Shown here: piece by piece, positions 19,116-28,009 of the stretch
Position numbering within the stretch: the stretch's first letter is position 1
Layout: each line of letters begins with the position of its first letter
Source: Burkholderiaceae bacterium
Lineage (GTDB): Bacteria; Pseudomonadota; Gammaproteobacteria; Burkholderiales; Burkholderiaceae_C
Direction of reading: 5' to 3'
NCBI GenBank assembly: GCA_030695205.1
Contig: JAUYTN010000025.1
Location: forward strand, 212,107-276,106
DNA length: 64,000 bases
Position numbers and translations under genes: made by a program
Notes under the pieces: model-generated
The model's input: the letters and a program-made list of their open reading frames with translations, nothing else
Told to the model about the DNA's origin: nothing
Databases searched by the model: none

Positions 19116-20741
19116 ATGCAAAAACCTTTTGCCATCACCCTGGACGTGGGCAGTTCGCTGGCCAACCACACCGGTTCGTGGCGCAACTCTCGCCCGGTGT
19201 ACCTGGACCGCCTGCCGCCCTGCAACCACCAGTGCCCGGCGGGCGAGAACATCCAGGGCTGGCTGTTCCACGCCGAATCGGGCGACTACGAAGCCGCGTG
19301 GCGCACGCTGACCGAGGACAACCCCTTCCCCGCCATCATGGGCCGCGTGTGCTACCACACCTGCGAAGGCGTGTGCAACCGCGCCAAGCTGGATGCGCCG
19401 GTGGGCATCAACTCGGTCGAGCGGTTTTTGGGTGACCAGGCCATTGCCAAAGGCTGGGCACTTGACCCCGCCGCGCCGCCCACGGGCAAGCGTGTGTTGG
19501 TGGTGGGCGCAGGGCCATCGGGCCTGTCCGCCGCCTACCACCTGGCGCGGCTGGGCCACGAGGTCACGGTGCGCGAAGCCGGGCCGCTGCCGGGCGGCAT
19601 GATGCGGTTTGGCATACCGCAATACCGCCTGCCCCGCGACGTGCTGGATGCCGAGGTGCAGCGCATCGTCAACCTGGGTGTGCGCATGGAATACAACGCA
19701 AAAGTCACCAGCGTGCTCGAAGCGCGGCAGCAGGGCGGCTTCGACGCGGTGTTTCTGGCCGTGGGCGCGCACATGGCCAAGCGGGCGTACATACCGGCGG
19801 GCGATTCCGCCAAGGTGCTCGATGCCGTGTCGGTGTTGCGCAGCATGGAAGGCGAAGACAAACCCATGCTGGGCCGCAAGGTGGTGGTGTACGGCGGCGG
19901 CAACACCGCCATCGACGTGGCGCGCACGGCCAAGCGCCTGGGGGCCACCGAGGCCATCATCGTCTACCGCCGCACCCGCGACAAAATGCCCGCGCACCCC
20001 TTTGAAGTGGAAGAGGCGCTGCAAGAGGGCGTGCTGATCAAATGGCTGTCGACCATCAGTCAGGCCGGCGAGTCGAGCATCACCGTTGAAAAAATGGCGC
20101 TCGACGACAAAGGCTTCCCGCAGCCCACAGGCGAGTTTGAAACGTTGGATGCCGACTCGGTGGTGCTGGCGCTGGGGCAGGACGTGGACCTGTCGCTGAT
20201 TGACGGCGTGCCGGGTTTGAGCGTGGCAGACGGCGTGGTGCAGGTGGATGCCCACATGATGACCGGTCACCCCGGCATCTTCGCCGGGGGCGACATGGTG
20301 CCCGCCGAGCGCAACGTCACCGTGGCCATCGGGCACGGCAAAAAAGCTGCCCGCCACATTGACGCCTGGCTGGCAGGCAGCACCTACACCCCCGCGCCCA
20401 AACACGAACTGGCCAGCTTCGACAAGCTCAACACCTGGTACTACAGCGACGCGCCCAAAACCATGCGGCCCATGCTGGACATCATCCGCCGCCAGTCCAC
20501 CTTCGAAGAGGTGCAGGGCGGGCTGGACGAAGGCACGGCGCTGTTCGAGGCGCGCCGCTGCCTGTCGTGCGGCAACTGCTTTGAATGCGACAACTGCTAC
20601 GGCGTGTGCCCCGACAACGCGGTGACCAAACTCGGCCCCGGCAAACGCTTTGACTTCAAGTACGACTACTGCAAAGGCTGCGGCATGTGCGCCCAGGAGT
20701 GCCCGTGCGGGGCGATTGCGATGGTGCCCGAGGAGACGTGA
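19116..20741 (+). CDS. GltD-like FAD/iron-sulfur NAD(P) oxidoreductase subunit with 2[4Fe-4S] tail
   Basis: Electron-transfer subunit expected to pass electrons from the 2-oxoacid oxidoreductase to NAD(P). The protein has 541 residues from ATG 19116, with GGAG five bases upstream; an in-frame GTG at 19110 overlaps that site. The N-terminal GltD cysteines are in LPPCNHQCPAGENIQGWL and GRVCYHTCEGVCNRAKLD. The FAD site is VLVVGAGPSGLSAAYHLARL and the NAD(P) site VVVYGGGNTAIDVARTAKRL. The C-terminal ferredoxin has eight cysteines (CLSCGNCFECDNCYGVCP and CKGCGMCAQECPCG). This arrangement resembles the extra subunits of phenylglyoxylate:NAD oxidoreductase (PadH plus PadF) fused together. Substrate by context only. 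Confidence 0.85.
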   Translation: MQKPFAITLDVGSSLANHTGSWRNSRPVYLDRLPPCNHQCPAGENIQGWLFHAESGDYEAAWRTLTEDNPFPAIMGRVCYHTCEGVCNRAKLDAPVGINSVERFLGDQAIAKGWALDPAAPPTGKRVLVVGAGPSGLSAAYHLARLGHEVTVREAGPLPGGMMRFGIPQYRLPRDVLDAEVQRIVNLGVRMEYNAKVTSVLEARQQGGFDAVFLAVGAHMAKRAYIPAGDSAKVLDAVSVLRSMEGEDKPMLGRKVVVYGGGNTAIDVARTAKRLGATEAIIVYRRTRDKMPAHPFEVEEALQEGVLIKWLSTISQAGESSITVEKMALDDKGFPQPTGEFETLDADSVVLALGQDVDLSLIDGVPGLSVADGVVQVDAHMMTGHPGIFAGGDMVPAERNVTVAIGHGKKAARHIDAWLAGSTYTPAPKHELASFDKLNTWYYSDAPKTMRPMLDIIRRQSTFEEVQGGLDEGTALFEARRCLSCGNCFECDNCYGVCPDNAVTKLGPGKRFDFKYDYCKGCGMCAQECPCGAIAMVPEET

Positions 20742-20805
20742 TGTCATCGGGCCTCGGCGTGTCCAGACGACAATCCGGGTGCCACTGCTGACACGATTGA
20801 AGAAC

Positions 20806-21627
20806 ATGGTCCATTTCTCTGAAGACGACGAAACAAGCTCAGACACGCCCGCCCGCACCTCGCGCGGCATCCAGAGTGTCGAAGTGGGGGGGCAGCTCCT
20901 CAAGGCGCTCGCTCGCTCGGGCCGTCGCATGGCCTTGAAAGACCTGGCGCGCGATGCCGACATGACCCCCGCCAAGGCCCACCCCTACCTAGTGAGCTTT
21001 GGCAAGCTGGGCCTGATCGAGCAAGACCCCGTGAGCGGCCACTATGGCCTGGGCCAGTTGGCGGTGCAGCTGGGCCTCATCAGCCTGCAGCAGGTGGACC
21101 CTGTCCGCCTGGCCATTGCCGAACTGCCCGACCTGGCCGCCCGCCTGGGCTGTACGGTATCGGCGGCGGTGTGGGGCGGCGGCGTGGGTGGCGGCCCCAT
21201 CATCGTGCGGGTGGAGGAAGGCCCGCAGGCCGTGAACGTGACCATGCGCCACGGCATTCCGGCATCACTGCGGCACACGGGCACAGGCAAGGTGTTTGCC
21301 GCTTTTATGTCCCCCGCGCAGGTGCAGGCGGCACTGGTGGCCCAGGGCGAGCCCGACGCCTGGGCCGACGCGGCGTTTCAGGCCGAACTGGTGCGCATTC
21401 GCCAGTTGGGGCTGAGCCAGGTGAACCAGGAACTGATTGCAGGCATCAGCGCCATGGCCGTGCCTGTGTTCGACGGTTTTGGCCGCCTGGCCCTGGCCAT
21501 TGCCGCCATGGGGCCGAGTGTGCAAATGAACCTGGATCCGGATGGCACCCAGGCGCGAACCCTCAAGGCGCTGGGCCAACAGCTGTCGCTGCGGCTGGGT
21601 GCCCCGGCTGCTGTGGTGCAAGGGTGA
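20806..21627 (+). CDS. IclR-family transcriptional regulator
   Basis: Regulator with an N-terminal winged helix-turn-helix (SVEVGGQLLKALARSGRRMA...DMTPAKAHPYLVSFGKLGLI) and a C-terminal effector domain (IPASLRHTGTGKVFAAFM; VPVFDGFGRLALAIAAMGPS). The protein has 273 residues from ATG 20806; upstream in-frame codons are out-of-frame readings of the GltD-like gene end. IclR proteins often control aromatic degradation, acting as activators or repressors with an aromatic or oxoacid ligand. It follows the oxidoreductase operon by 64 bases and probably controls it. The shared GGGTAAAC elements at three intergenic regions are candidate sites, not proven. Confidence 0.9.
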   Translation: MVHFSEDDETSSDTPARTSRGIQSVEVGGQLLKALARSGRRMALKDLARDADMTPAKAHPYLVSFGKLGLIEQDPVSGHYGLGQLAVQLGLISLQQVDPVRLAIAELPDLAARLGCTVSAAVWGGGVGGGPIIVRVEEGPQAVNVTMRHGIPASLRHTGTGKVFAAFMSPAQVQAALVAQGEPDAWADAAFQAELVRIRQLGLSQVNQELIAGISAMAVPVFDGFGRLALAIAAMGPSVQMNLDPDGTQARTLKALGQQLSLRLGAPAAVVQG

Positions 21628-21696
21628 ATCGGGCAGCCCGGTATCCGGGCTGACGGCAAACAGAAGCGCGACCAGTCCAACGGGTTGTGCCCGCAC

Positions 21697-22275
21697 TCAT
21701 CCCAGGCCAATGGGCGCCGGGGCTTTGCTGAGAATCTGGCTGAAGAGGCGGTCGTACACCGGATCGCGCGGGTACTTTCCCGACAAGGGGTCGCGGTTGG
21801 TGGCAAAGGCAGCGTCCAGCCTCGCCCAGTCTGCATCGGTGAGCACCCGCAGCGCAGCGGGGATGACCACGCTTTCCTCCAGGTGCATGTGGGCCCCATA
21901 AAACACCAGGTAGCGGGCCAACGCTTGCTCAAACGCCGCTCGGCGCGGCTCACCCAGCAGCTCCCAAGCCAGCAGCAAGTGCTGCAACTCGCGCACCTCG
22001 GACTCACCCCTGGCGTGGTCCTGGTCAAGCTGTGCAATCGCGGCGGCGGCCTGGGCGTCGCGTGCCGCCACTGGTGGAAAGAGCAGCTCGGTTTCCTTGG
22101 GGTGATGCTGGCGCTCTGGAAACTCGTCAATGTAGAAAAGCATGGCGCGCAAGACTTCAAAAAACGCAGCGATATTTTCTTTCGGGCCTTGCCTGACCAT
22201 CCAATCCAACGACCTCAGCAACGCCGACAGCGTGGCGTGTTCCTCGTGAATGGTGCGTATGCTTTCGTGTGACAT
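21697..22275 (-). CDS. Hemerythrin HHE-domain protein
   Basis: Predicted di-iron four-helix-bundle protein, which may bind oxygen or nitric oxide or sense oxygen. The protein has 192 residues from ATG 22275, chosen because GGAG lies nine bases before it; in-frame ATG 22290 lacks such a site. Metal-ligand-like residues are in IRTIHEEHATL, RQHHPKETELLFP, LDQDHARG and GAHMHLEESVVIP. It faces the IclR gene convergently and the crotonase gene divergently. It may relate to oxygen availability for the hydroxylase and iron-sulfur enzymes nearby, which is speculation. Confidence 0.85.
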   Translation of the reverse strand: MSHESIRTIHEEHATLSALLRSLDWMVRQGPKENIAAFFEVLRAMLFYIDEFPERQHHPKETELLFPPVAARDAQAAAAIAQLDQDHARGESEVRELQHLLLAWELLGEPRRAAFEQALARYLVFYGAHMHLEESVVIPAALRVLTDADWARLDAAFATNRDPLSGKYPRDPVYDRLFSQILSKAPAPIGLG

Positions 22276-22340
22276 ATCCAGTGACTCCATTGCCAGTATT
22301 TGATTACTGTTTGTAACTTTTATCTGGCACAAAAAATACC

Positions 22341-22348
22341 GGGTAAAC
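22341..22348. promoter_or_regulatory. GGGTAAAC motif upstream of crotonase gene
   Basis: CCGGGTAAACACCT in the 151-base divergent region between the hemerythrin and crotonase genes shares GGGTAAAC with the elements at 10741-10752 (complement) and 15897-15908. Weaker because the right arm is imperfect. Confidence 0.3.
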
Positions 22349-22426
22349 ACCTAAAAAATAGGTTCCAGAAACGCTTGTTTTAGTTATTTTTAGTAACCAC
22401 AATTGCGCCATCCAACAAGGCGCAAC

Positions 22427-23203
22427 ATGTCAACCACCCACGATATCAAGCTCGAAATGCACGGCGCTGTGGCCGTGATCACCCTCACCCGTCCCGCCAA
22501 ACGCAACGCCCTGAGCGATGGCCTCATCCTGGCCTTGCGCCAGGTATTTGAAACCTTGCCGCGCCAAGCGCGTGCCGCCGTACTCACCGGGGAAGGCGAG
22601 CACTTTTGCGCTGGCCTGGACCTGTCCGAACTGCAGGAGCGCGACGCTGGCCAGGGCGTGATGCACTCCCGCATGTGGCATGCCGCGCTGGATCTGGTGC
22701 AGCACGGCCCCGTGCCCGTGGTGGCCGCGCTGCATGGCGCAGTGGTGGGCGGCGGGCTGGAACTGGCCAGCGCCTGCCACATCCGTGTGGCCGATGAGTC
22801 CACCTTCTACGCCCTGCCTGAAGGCTCCCGTGGCATTTTTGTGGGAGGCGGCGGCTCGGTGCGTATCCCCAAACTCATCGGCGTGGCACGCATGACCGAC
22901 ATGATGCTGACCGGCCGCGTCTACAACGCAACCGACGGCGAGCGGGCCGGATTCGCGCAGTACCTCGTGCCCAGCGGCACTGCGTATGACAAAGCCCTGG
23001 CCCTGGCCGAGCGCGTGGCCGACAACGCCCCACTCACCAACTACGCGCTGATGCACGCCCTGCCGCGCATTGCCGAACAGCCAGCCGACCAGGGCTTGTT
23101 CACCGAATCGCTGATGGCTGCCATTGCCCAAAGCGCGCCAGAGGCCAAAGCGCGTGTGCGCGCCTTCTTGGACGGCAAGGCCGCCAAGGTGCAAAAGGGC
23201 TGA
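22427..23203 (+). CDS. Enoyl-CoA hydratase/isomerase family protein (crotonase)
   Basis: Crotonase-fold enzyme of 258 residues from ATG 22427 with AAGG upstream. Likely hydrates the aryl-enoyl-CoA made by the neighbouring ligase. The oxyanion-hole segments are GEHFCAGLDLSELQ and ALHGAVVGGGLELASACHIR, and the acidic active-site region is ALPEGSRGIFVGGGGSVRIP. First gene of the plus-strand CoA-dependent cluster. It differs from vanillin-forming hydratase-lyases in overall pattern, and the thiolase and dehydrogenase downstream favour a beta-oxidation rather than retro-aldol route. Confidence 0.88.
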   Translation: MSTTHDIKLEMHGAVAVITLTRPAKRNALSDGLILALRQVFETLPRQARAAVLTGEGEHFCAGLDLSELQERDAGQGVMHSRMWHAALDLVQHGPVPVVAALHGAVVGGGLELASACHIRVADESTFYALPEGSRGIFVGGGGSVRIPKLIGVARMTDMMLTGRVYNATDGERAGFAQYLVPSGTAYDKALALAERVADNAPLTNYALMHALPRIAEQPADQGLFTESLMAAIAQSAPEAKARVRAFLDGKAAKVQKG

Positions 23204-23267
23204 CGCCCAGCCCCTGCAGCAATTGCCCCGCGAGACTCTCACCCCAAAAAAATACCGGAGACACACC

Positions 23268-25220
23268 GTGAGCACCGTCGAAGCCCCTCCAGCATCCGTG
23301 GCAGCGTCTGCCACGTCCAACGCAGCCCCCGCACCGGGCACTGCCCCAGCGGCACCGTTTCGCCCGCTGGCCTTTGGCGTGACCCGCGTGCACCTGCGCG
23401 ACGGTGCACCGGGCACCCACTACTTGCGCGCCGAGCAGCCACTGCAGCCCTACCCCGAGCGCATGACCGACCGGCTGCAGCACTGGGCCACCACTGCGCC
23501 CGAGCGCACCTGGATGGCGCGGCGCACACCCCCCGCAGCGCCCGGCCAACCCAGTGGTGACTGGCAGCACATCAGCTACGCCCAAGCGTGGCAACAAGCC
23601 CGTGCCATTGCCCAGGCGCTGCTGAACCGAGGCCTGAGCGCCGAGCGGCCTGTGGTCATCCTCAGCGAAAACAGCCTGGAACACGCCTTGTTGTCCCTGG
23701 GTTGCATGGTGGCCGGAGTGCCGTTTGTGCCCACCTCGCCCGCCTACTCACTCATCAGCACCGACTACGACAAGCTGCGCCACGTGCTGCACACCGTCAC
23801 CCCCGGCCTGGTGTTTGCCACCGACGCCGCTCGCTATGGCAAGGCCATTGGTGCGGCGGTAGACGCCGACACCGAAGTGGTACTGGTCCATGGCAGGCTG
23901 GACAGCCACCAGTGCACCCCCTTTGCCGACCTGGTGGCCACGCCCGCCACCGCCGCTGTGGACCGCGCCATGGCCGCGACGGGGCCAAACACCATCGCCA
24001 AGTTTCTGTTCACCAGTGGCTCGACCAAGCTGCCCAAAGCTGTCATCAACACCCAGCGCATGTGGGTGGCCAACCAGCAGCAAATGACGCAGTCCATGCC
24101 CGTGCTCACCGAGCAGCCGCTGGTCCTGGTCGACTGGCTGCCCTGGAACCACACCTTTGGCGGCAACCACAACTTTGGCATGGTGCTGTACAACGGCGGC
24201 ACGCTCTACATCGACGACGGCAAGCCCACCCCGGCGCTGATGGCCGAGACCCTGCGCAACCTGCGCGAGGTGGCACCCACGGTGTACTTCAACGTGCCCA
24301 CGGGCTTTGAAGCCATTGCGAACGCCATGCAGGCCGACAGTGACGATGGCCGCCTGCTGCGCAAAACCTTTCTATCGCGGGTACGGATGTTTTTCTACGC
24401 CGGTGCGGCCCTCTCGCAACCCGTGTGGGACAGCCTGTACCAGAGCGAAGAGCGCGAGATCGGCCAGCGCATCGTCATGACCTCAGGCCTGGGCATGACC
24501 GAGTCGGGGCCGTTCGGCCTGTTCGTGACCAGCCCCAACGTCAAGGCGGGCGACCTGGGCGTACCCACACCAGGCATGGAGGTCAAGCTGGTCGATTGCG
24601 ACGGCAAGACCGAAGTGCGCTACCGCGGCCCCAACATCACCCCCGGCTACTGGCGTGCCCCGGCCGAAACAGCCGAGGCCTTTGACGACGAAGGCTACTT
24701 CTGCTCGGGCGATGCGGTGCGCTGGATTGACGAAACCGACATCCACCAGGGCCTGGCCTTCGATGGCCGCATTGCCGAAGACTTCAAGCTGGCCACCGGC
24801 ACCTTTGTGAGCGTGGGCCCGCTGCGCGGCAAGGTGATTGCGGCGGGTGCGCCCTATGTGCAAGACGTGGTCGTCACCGGCATCAACACCAAAGAAGTGG
24901 GGGCCATGGTGTTCCCCACGGCTGCCGTGCGCCAGCTCAGCGGTCTGGGGCCAGACGCCTCCATGCACGAGGTGGTGGACAGCGCCCCCGTGCTGGCCTT
25001 CTTCCAGCAGGTGGTGGACCAACTGGCCCAAACCGCCACCGGCAGCGCCAACCGCGTGGCCCGCCTGTGCCTGCTGGCCGACCCGCCCACCCTGGACCGG
25101 GGCGAGGTGACAGACAAAGGCTCCATCAACCAGCGCGCGGTGTTGGCCCACCGGGCCGCCACTGTGGCCAAGTTGCACGCCGACGAGCTGCACTTCATTC
25201 TGAAACCCAGTCAGGGCTGA
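23268..25220 (+). CDS. Feruloyl-CoA synthetase-type aryl-CoA ligase
   Basis: ATP-dependent acyl-adenylate-forming ligase that activates an aromatic acid, probably a hydroxycinnamate, to its CoA ester. The protein has 650 residues from GTG 23268, preceded by CGGAG. The ATP-binding loop is FLFTSGSTKLPKAVINT (residues ~246-262). The later motifs are VMTSGLGMTESGPFGLF and YFCSGDAVRWID. Feruloyl-CoA synthases share the PWNHTFGGNHNFGMVLYNGG segment seen here. The N-terminal ~30 residues are Ala/Pro-rich. It lies between crotonase and thiolase in one operon. Exact acid preference cannot be read from sequence. Confidence 0.88.
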   Translation: MSTVEAPPASVAASATSNAAPAPGTAPAAPFRPLAFGVTRVHLRDGAPGTHYLRAEQPLQPYPERMTDRLQHWATTAPERTWMARRTPPAAPGQPSGDWQHISYAQAWQQARAIAQALLNRGLSAERPVVILSENSLEHALLSLGCMVAGVPFVPTSPAYSLISTDYDKLRHVLHTVTPGLVFATDAARYGKAIGAAVDADTEVVLVHGRLDSHQCTPFADLVATPATAAVDRAMAATGPNTIAKFLFTSGSTKLPKAVINTQRMWVANQQQMTQSMPVLTEQPLVLVDWLPWNHTFGGNHNFGMVLYNGGTLYIDDGKPTPALMAETLRNLREVAPTVYFNVPTGFEAIANAMQADSDDGRLLRKTFLSRVRMFFYAGAALSQPVWDSLYQSEEREIGQRIVMTSGLGMTESGPFGLFVTSPNVKAGDLGVPTPGMEVKLVDCDGKTEVRYRGPNITPGYWRAPAETAEAFDDEGYFCSGDAVRWIDETDIHQGLAFDGRIAEDFKLATGTFVSVGPLRGKVIAAGAPYVQDVVVTGINTKEVGAMVFPTAAVRQLSGLGPDASMHEVVDSAPVLAFFQQVVDQLAQTATGSANRVARLCLLADPPTLDRGEVTDKGSINQRAVLAHRAATVAKLHADELHFILKPSQG

Positions 25221-25298
25221 CCGGGCTGACGCACTCATTTCACGTCACCCCAACCAACCCCGACCACTGGCCCATCCGCTCTTGACCAAGGCACCCCC

Positions 25299-26549
25299 AT
25301 GACATCAAAAGGCTTTTTCAACGCATTCAACGACGTGTGGATGCTCGACGGCGTTCGCACCCCCATGGTGGACTACTGCGGCGCGTTCAGCCAGCTGTCG
25401 CCCACCGACATGGGCATCAAGGTGGCGCGAGAAATTTTGAAGCGCACCGGCGTACCAGCGACCGATATCGGCTCGGTCATCACCGGCAACATGGCCCCTG
25501 GCGACTTTGGCCAGTTCATGCTGCCGCGCCACATTGGCCTGTACGCCGGGGTGCCGCAAGAGGTGCCCGCGCTCATGGCGCAGCGCATCTGTGGCACGGG
25601 CTTTGAGCTGTTTCGCCAGGCGGGCGAGCAGATTCAGGCCGGTGCCTGCGAGGCCGCCCTGGTGGTGGGCACGGAGAGCATGACGCGCAACCCCATTGCC
25701 GCCTTTGACCACCGCACCGGCTTCAAGTTGGGTGCGCCCGTGGGCTTCAAGGACTACATGTGGGAGGCGCTGACCGACTCCGCCCCCGGCATCGACATGA
25801 TCCAGACGGCCGAAAACCTGGCCAAACAGTACGGCATCACCCGCGCCGACGTGGACGCCTTTGCCAGCAAATCCTTCGCCAAGGCCGTGGCCGCGCAGGC
25901 ATCGGGCTTTCTGGCCGGTGAAATCGTCCCTGTAGCCAACGAAACCTTTGAGCTGGACGGCTACGCCAGCCGCAGCATGCGCCTGGCGGGCAAGGCCAAG
26001 GAAATCAGCGCCGACACCCACCCCCGCATCTCGCCCGTCGAGGTGCTGGCGGGTCTGCGCACGGTGTTCCCGGGCGGCGTGCAAACGGGTGGCAACAGTT
26101 CGGCACTGGTCGATGCCGCCGCCGCCGCCATCGTGGCCAGCGGGGCCTACGCCACCGCAGGTGGCCACCAGCGGCTGGGCCGCATCGCCGCTGCCGCCGT
26201 GGTGGGCGTGCCACCCGAAATCATGGGCATTGGCCCGGCACCGGCCATACGCCTGCTGCTGGCGCGCACCGGCCTGACGCTGGCCGACATTGGCCGCTTT
26301 GAGATCAACGAAGCCCAAGGCGCCCAAACCTTGGCCGTGGGCCGCGAACTGGGGCTGGACCTCGCCCGCCTGAACGTAAACGGCGGTGCCACCGCATTGG
26401 GCCACCCCCTGGCCGCCACCGGCGTGCGCCTGACCATCACCCTGGCGCGCGAGATGCAGCGCAGCGGCGTGCGCTGGGGCATTTCCAGCGCGTGCGTGGG
26501 AGGGGGCCAAGGCATTGCGCTGCTGGTTGAGAACCCGCAGGCGGCCTAA
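25299..26549 (+). CDS. Thiolase family protein (acetyl-CoA acyltransferase)
   Basis: Cleaves a 3-oxoacyl-CoA with CoA, here probably releasing acetyl-CoA and an aroyl-CoA. The protein has 416 residues from ATG 25299. Nucleophile Cys98 lies in QRICGTGFELF, the conserved His in NGGATALGHPLAATG, and the second catalytic Cys399 in SSACVGGGQGIAL. The usual NEAFA motif reads NEAQGAQ. An upstream extension is unlikely because the gap to the ligase gene is short. The sequence fits the side-chain-shortening role suggested by the cluster. Confidence 0.92.
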   Translation: MTSKGFFNAFNDVWMLDGVRTPMVDYCGAFSQLSPTDMGIKVAREILKRTGVPATDIGSVITGNMAPGDFGQFMLPRHIGLYAGVPQEVPALMAQRICGTGFELFRQAGEQIQAGACEAALVVGTESMTRNPIAAFDHRTGFKLGAPVGFKDYMWEALTDSAPGIDMIQTAENLAKQYGITRADVDAFASKSFAKAVAAQASGFLAGEIVPVANETFELDGYASRSMRLAGKAKEISADTHPRISPVEVLAGLRTVFPGGVQTGGNSSALVDAAAAAIVASGAYATAGGHQRLGRIAAAAVVGVPPEIMGIGPAPAIRLLLARTGLTLADIGRFEINEAQGAQTLAVGRELGLDLARLNVNGGATALGHPLAATGVRLTITLAREMQRSGVRWGISSACVGGGQGIALLVENPQAA

Positions 26550-26613
26550 TTTTTAACAAAATCGGCATCAAGCGCTTTATTTAAAAGCACTTTCAGCTCT
26601 TATTTTTGAAATA
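26550..26613 (-). repeat. AT-rich dispersed repeat (copy 3)
   Basis: On the minus strand: AAAAATAAGAGCTG, GTGCTTTTAAATAAAGCGCTTG, ATTTTGTTAAAAATT. Same architecture as the other copies, opposite orientation. It fills almost the whole gap between thiolase and SDR genes. Confidence 0.55.
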
Positions 26614-26625
26614 CAGGTATTTGAC

Positions 26626-27411
26626 ATGAACATCAACGGACAAGCCGCCCTGGTCACCGGCGGGGCCTCGGGCCTGGGCGAGGCCACCGCCCGCGAACTG
26701 GCCCGCCTGGGTGCCAAGGTCGCCATCCTGGACGTGAACCTGGCGCTGGCCCAGGCCGTGGCGGCAGACATGGTCGCGCAATATGGCGACGGCTGCGCCG
26801 TGGCCTGCGCCTGCGACATCACCAACGCCGACAGCGTGGCCGCCGCCCTGGCCGCCGCCGAAGCCGCCCACGGCCCCGCCCGCATCCTGATGAATGTGGC
26901 CGGCGTGGGCACGGCCAAGCGCGTGATCGGCAAAGATGGCAACGCCGCCCCGCTGGAAGACTTTGCCCGCGTCGTCAACATCAACCTGGTGGGGGCCTAC
27001 AACATCAGCCGCCTGTTTGCTGCAGCGTGCGCCAAGCTTCCCCCACTGGAAGACGGCGAGCGCGGCGTGATGCTGTTCACCGCCAGCGTCGCCGCGTTTG
27101 ATGGCCAGGTGGGCCAGCAGGCCTACAGCGCCAGCAAGGCCGGGCTGGTGGGCATGACCCTGCCCATGGCACGCGACTTGGCGCAGCACGGCATTCGGGT
27201 GTGCACCATCGCCCCCGGCCTGTTTGCCACCCCGCTCATGAAGACCCTGCCCGAGCCGGTGCAGGCCTCGCTGGCGGCCAGCATCCCCTTCCCGCCCCGG
27301 CTGGGCAAGCCCGACGAATTCGCTGCTCTGGCGGCCCACATCGCCACGAACGTCCACCTCAACGGCGAAACCATCCGCCTGGACGGTGCGCTGCGCATGG
27401 CCCCACGCTGA
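26626..27411 (+). CDS. SDR-family 3-hydroxyacyl-CoA dehydrogenase
   Basis: Short-chain dehydrogenase of 261 residues resembling type-II 3-hydroxyacyl-CoA dehydrogenase (HSD10-like). NAD-binding TGGASGLGEATA at the N-terminus, VAGVGTA in place of the common NNAG motif, a catalytic Ser in LFTASVAAFDG, and YSASK (Tyr and Lys). It would oxidise the 3-hydroxyacyl-CoA from the crotonase step and feed the thiolase. An AT-rich repeat precedes its start; AGGT lies close upstream. The thioesterase gene follows 52 bases downstream. Confidence 0.88.
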   Translation: MNINGQAALVTGGASGLGEATARELARLGAKVAILDVNLALAQAVAADMVAQYGDGCAVACACDITNADSVAAALAAAEAAHGPARILMNVAGVGTAKRVIGKDGNAAPLEDFARVVNINLVGAYNISRLFAAACAKLPPLEDGERGVMLFTASVAAFDGQVGQQAYSASKAGLVGMTLPMARDLAQHGIRVCTIAPGLFATPLMKTLPEPVQASLAASIPFPPRLGKPDEFAALAAHIATNVHLNGETIRLDGALRMAPR

Positions 27412-27463
27412 GCACCCTGATCGCCCCCATGCACCACCCGTACCCGCCCGACCTGAACACCCC

Positions 27464-27940
27464 ATGACCTCAGCCACCCCTGACACAGCCGCCCTCGGCA
27501 CCAACACCTACACCGCCACCACCCCCAAAACCGTGGCGTACGAGGTGGAGGTGATGTTCGGCGACTGCGACCCCGCCGGCATCGTCTTCTTCCCCAACTT
27601 TTCCAAATGGATGGATGCGTCGTCGCTCAACTTCTTTGTGAAGTGCGGCGTACCGCCCTGGCGCGAACTCGTCAAAACCCGCGGCATTGTGGGCACGCCC
27701 TTGCTGGAAGTCCACACCCAATTCATGCGTCCCGCCACCTACGGCGAGCGCTTGCGCATCCACACCAGCGTCACCGAGTGGCGCGAGAAAGTGTTCATGC
27801 ACAAGCACGTGGTCATGCGCGGCGACACGGTGCTGTGCGTAGGCACGGAGACGCGCGCATTCGTCATCCGCCCACCCGGCGAGCCCGACCGCATCAAGTC
27901 CATTCCGGTGCCAGAAGACATCAAGGCGCTGTGCAGCTGA
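27464..27940 (+). CDS. 4-hydroxybenzoyl-CoA thioesterase-like hotdog protein
   Basis: Acyl-CoA thioesterase of 158 residues from ATG 27464; an in-frame codon at 27386 lies inside the SDR gene. The hotdog signature VEVMFGDCDPAGIVFFPNFS contains the expected catalytic aspartate (Asp36 by alignment of DxxAGIV). It probably releases an aromatic acid such as a 4-hydroxybenzoate or vanillate from the aroyl-CoA left by the thiolase. The N-terminal ~20 residues are Thr/Ala-rich and may be dispensable. Confidence 0.87.
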   Translation: MTSATPDTAALGTNTYTATTPKTVAYEVEVMFGDCDPAGIVFFPNFSKWMDASSLNFFVKCGVPPWRELVKTRGIVGTPLLEVHTQFMRPATYGERLRIHTSVTEWREKVFMHKHVVMRGDTVLCVGTETRAFVIRPPGEPDRIKSIPVPEDIKALCS

Positions 27941-28009
27941 CAGCGGCTGCAGCACCTCTCGCATCTTTTCCCGTTCCCCGTCAGCCCAACCACTCCAGGA
28001 GACAACACC

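Noticed and set aside
18204..20975. 923-codon minus-strand open frame over the oxidoreductase genes
   Set aside because: Antisense shadow of the beta subunit and GltD-like genes; no recognisable domain.
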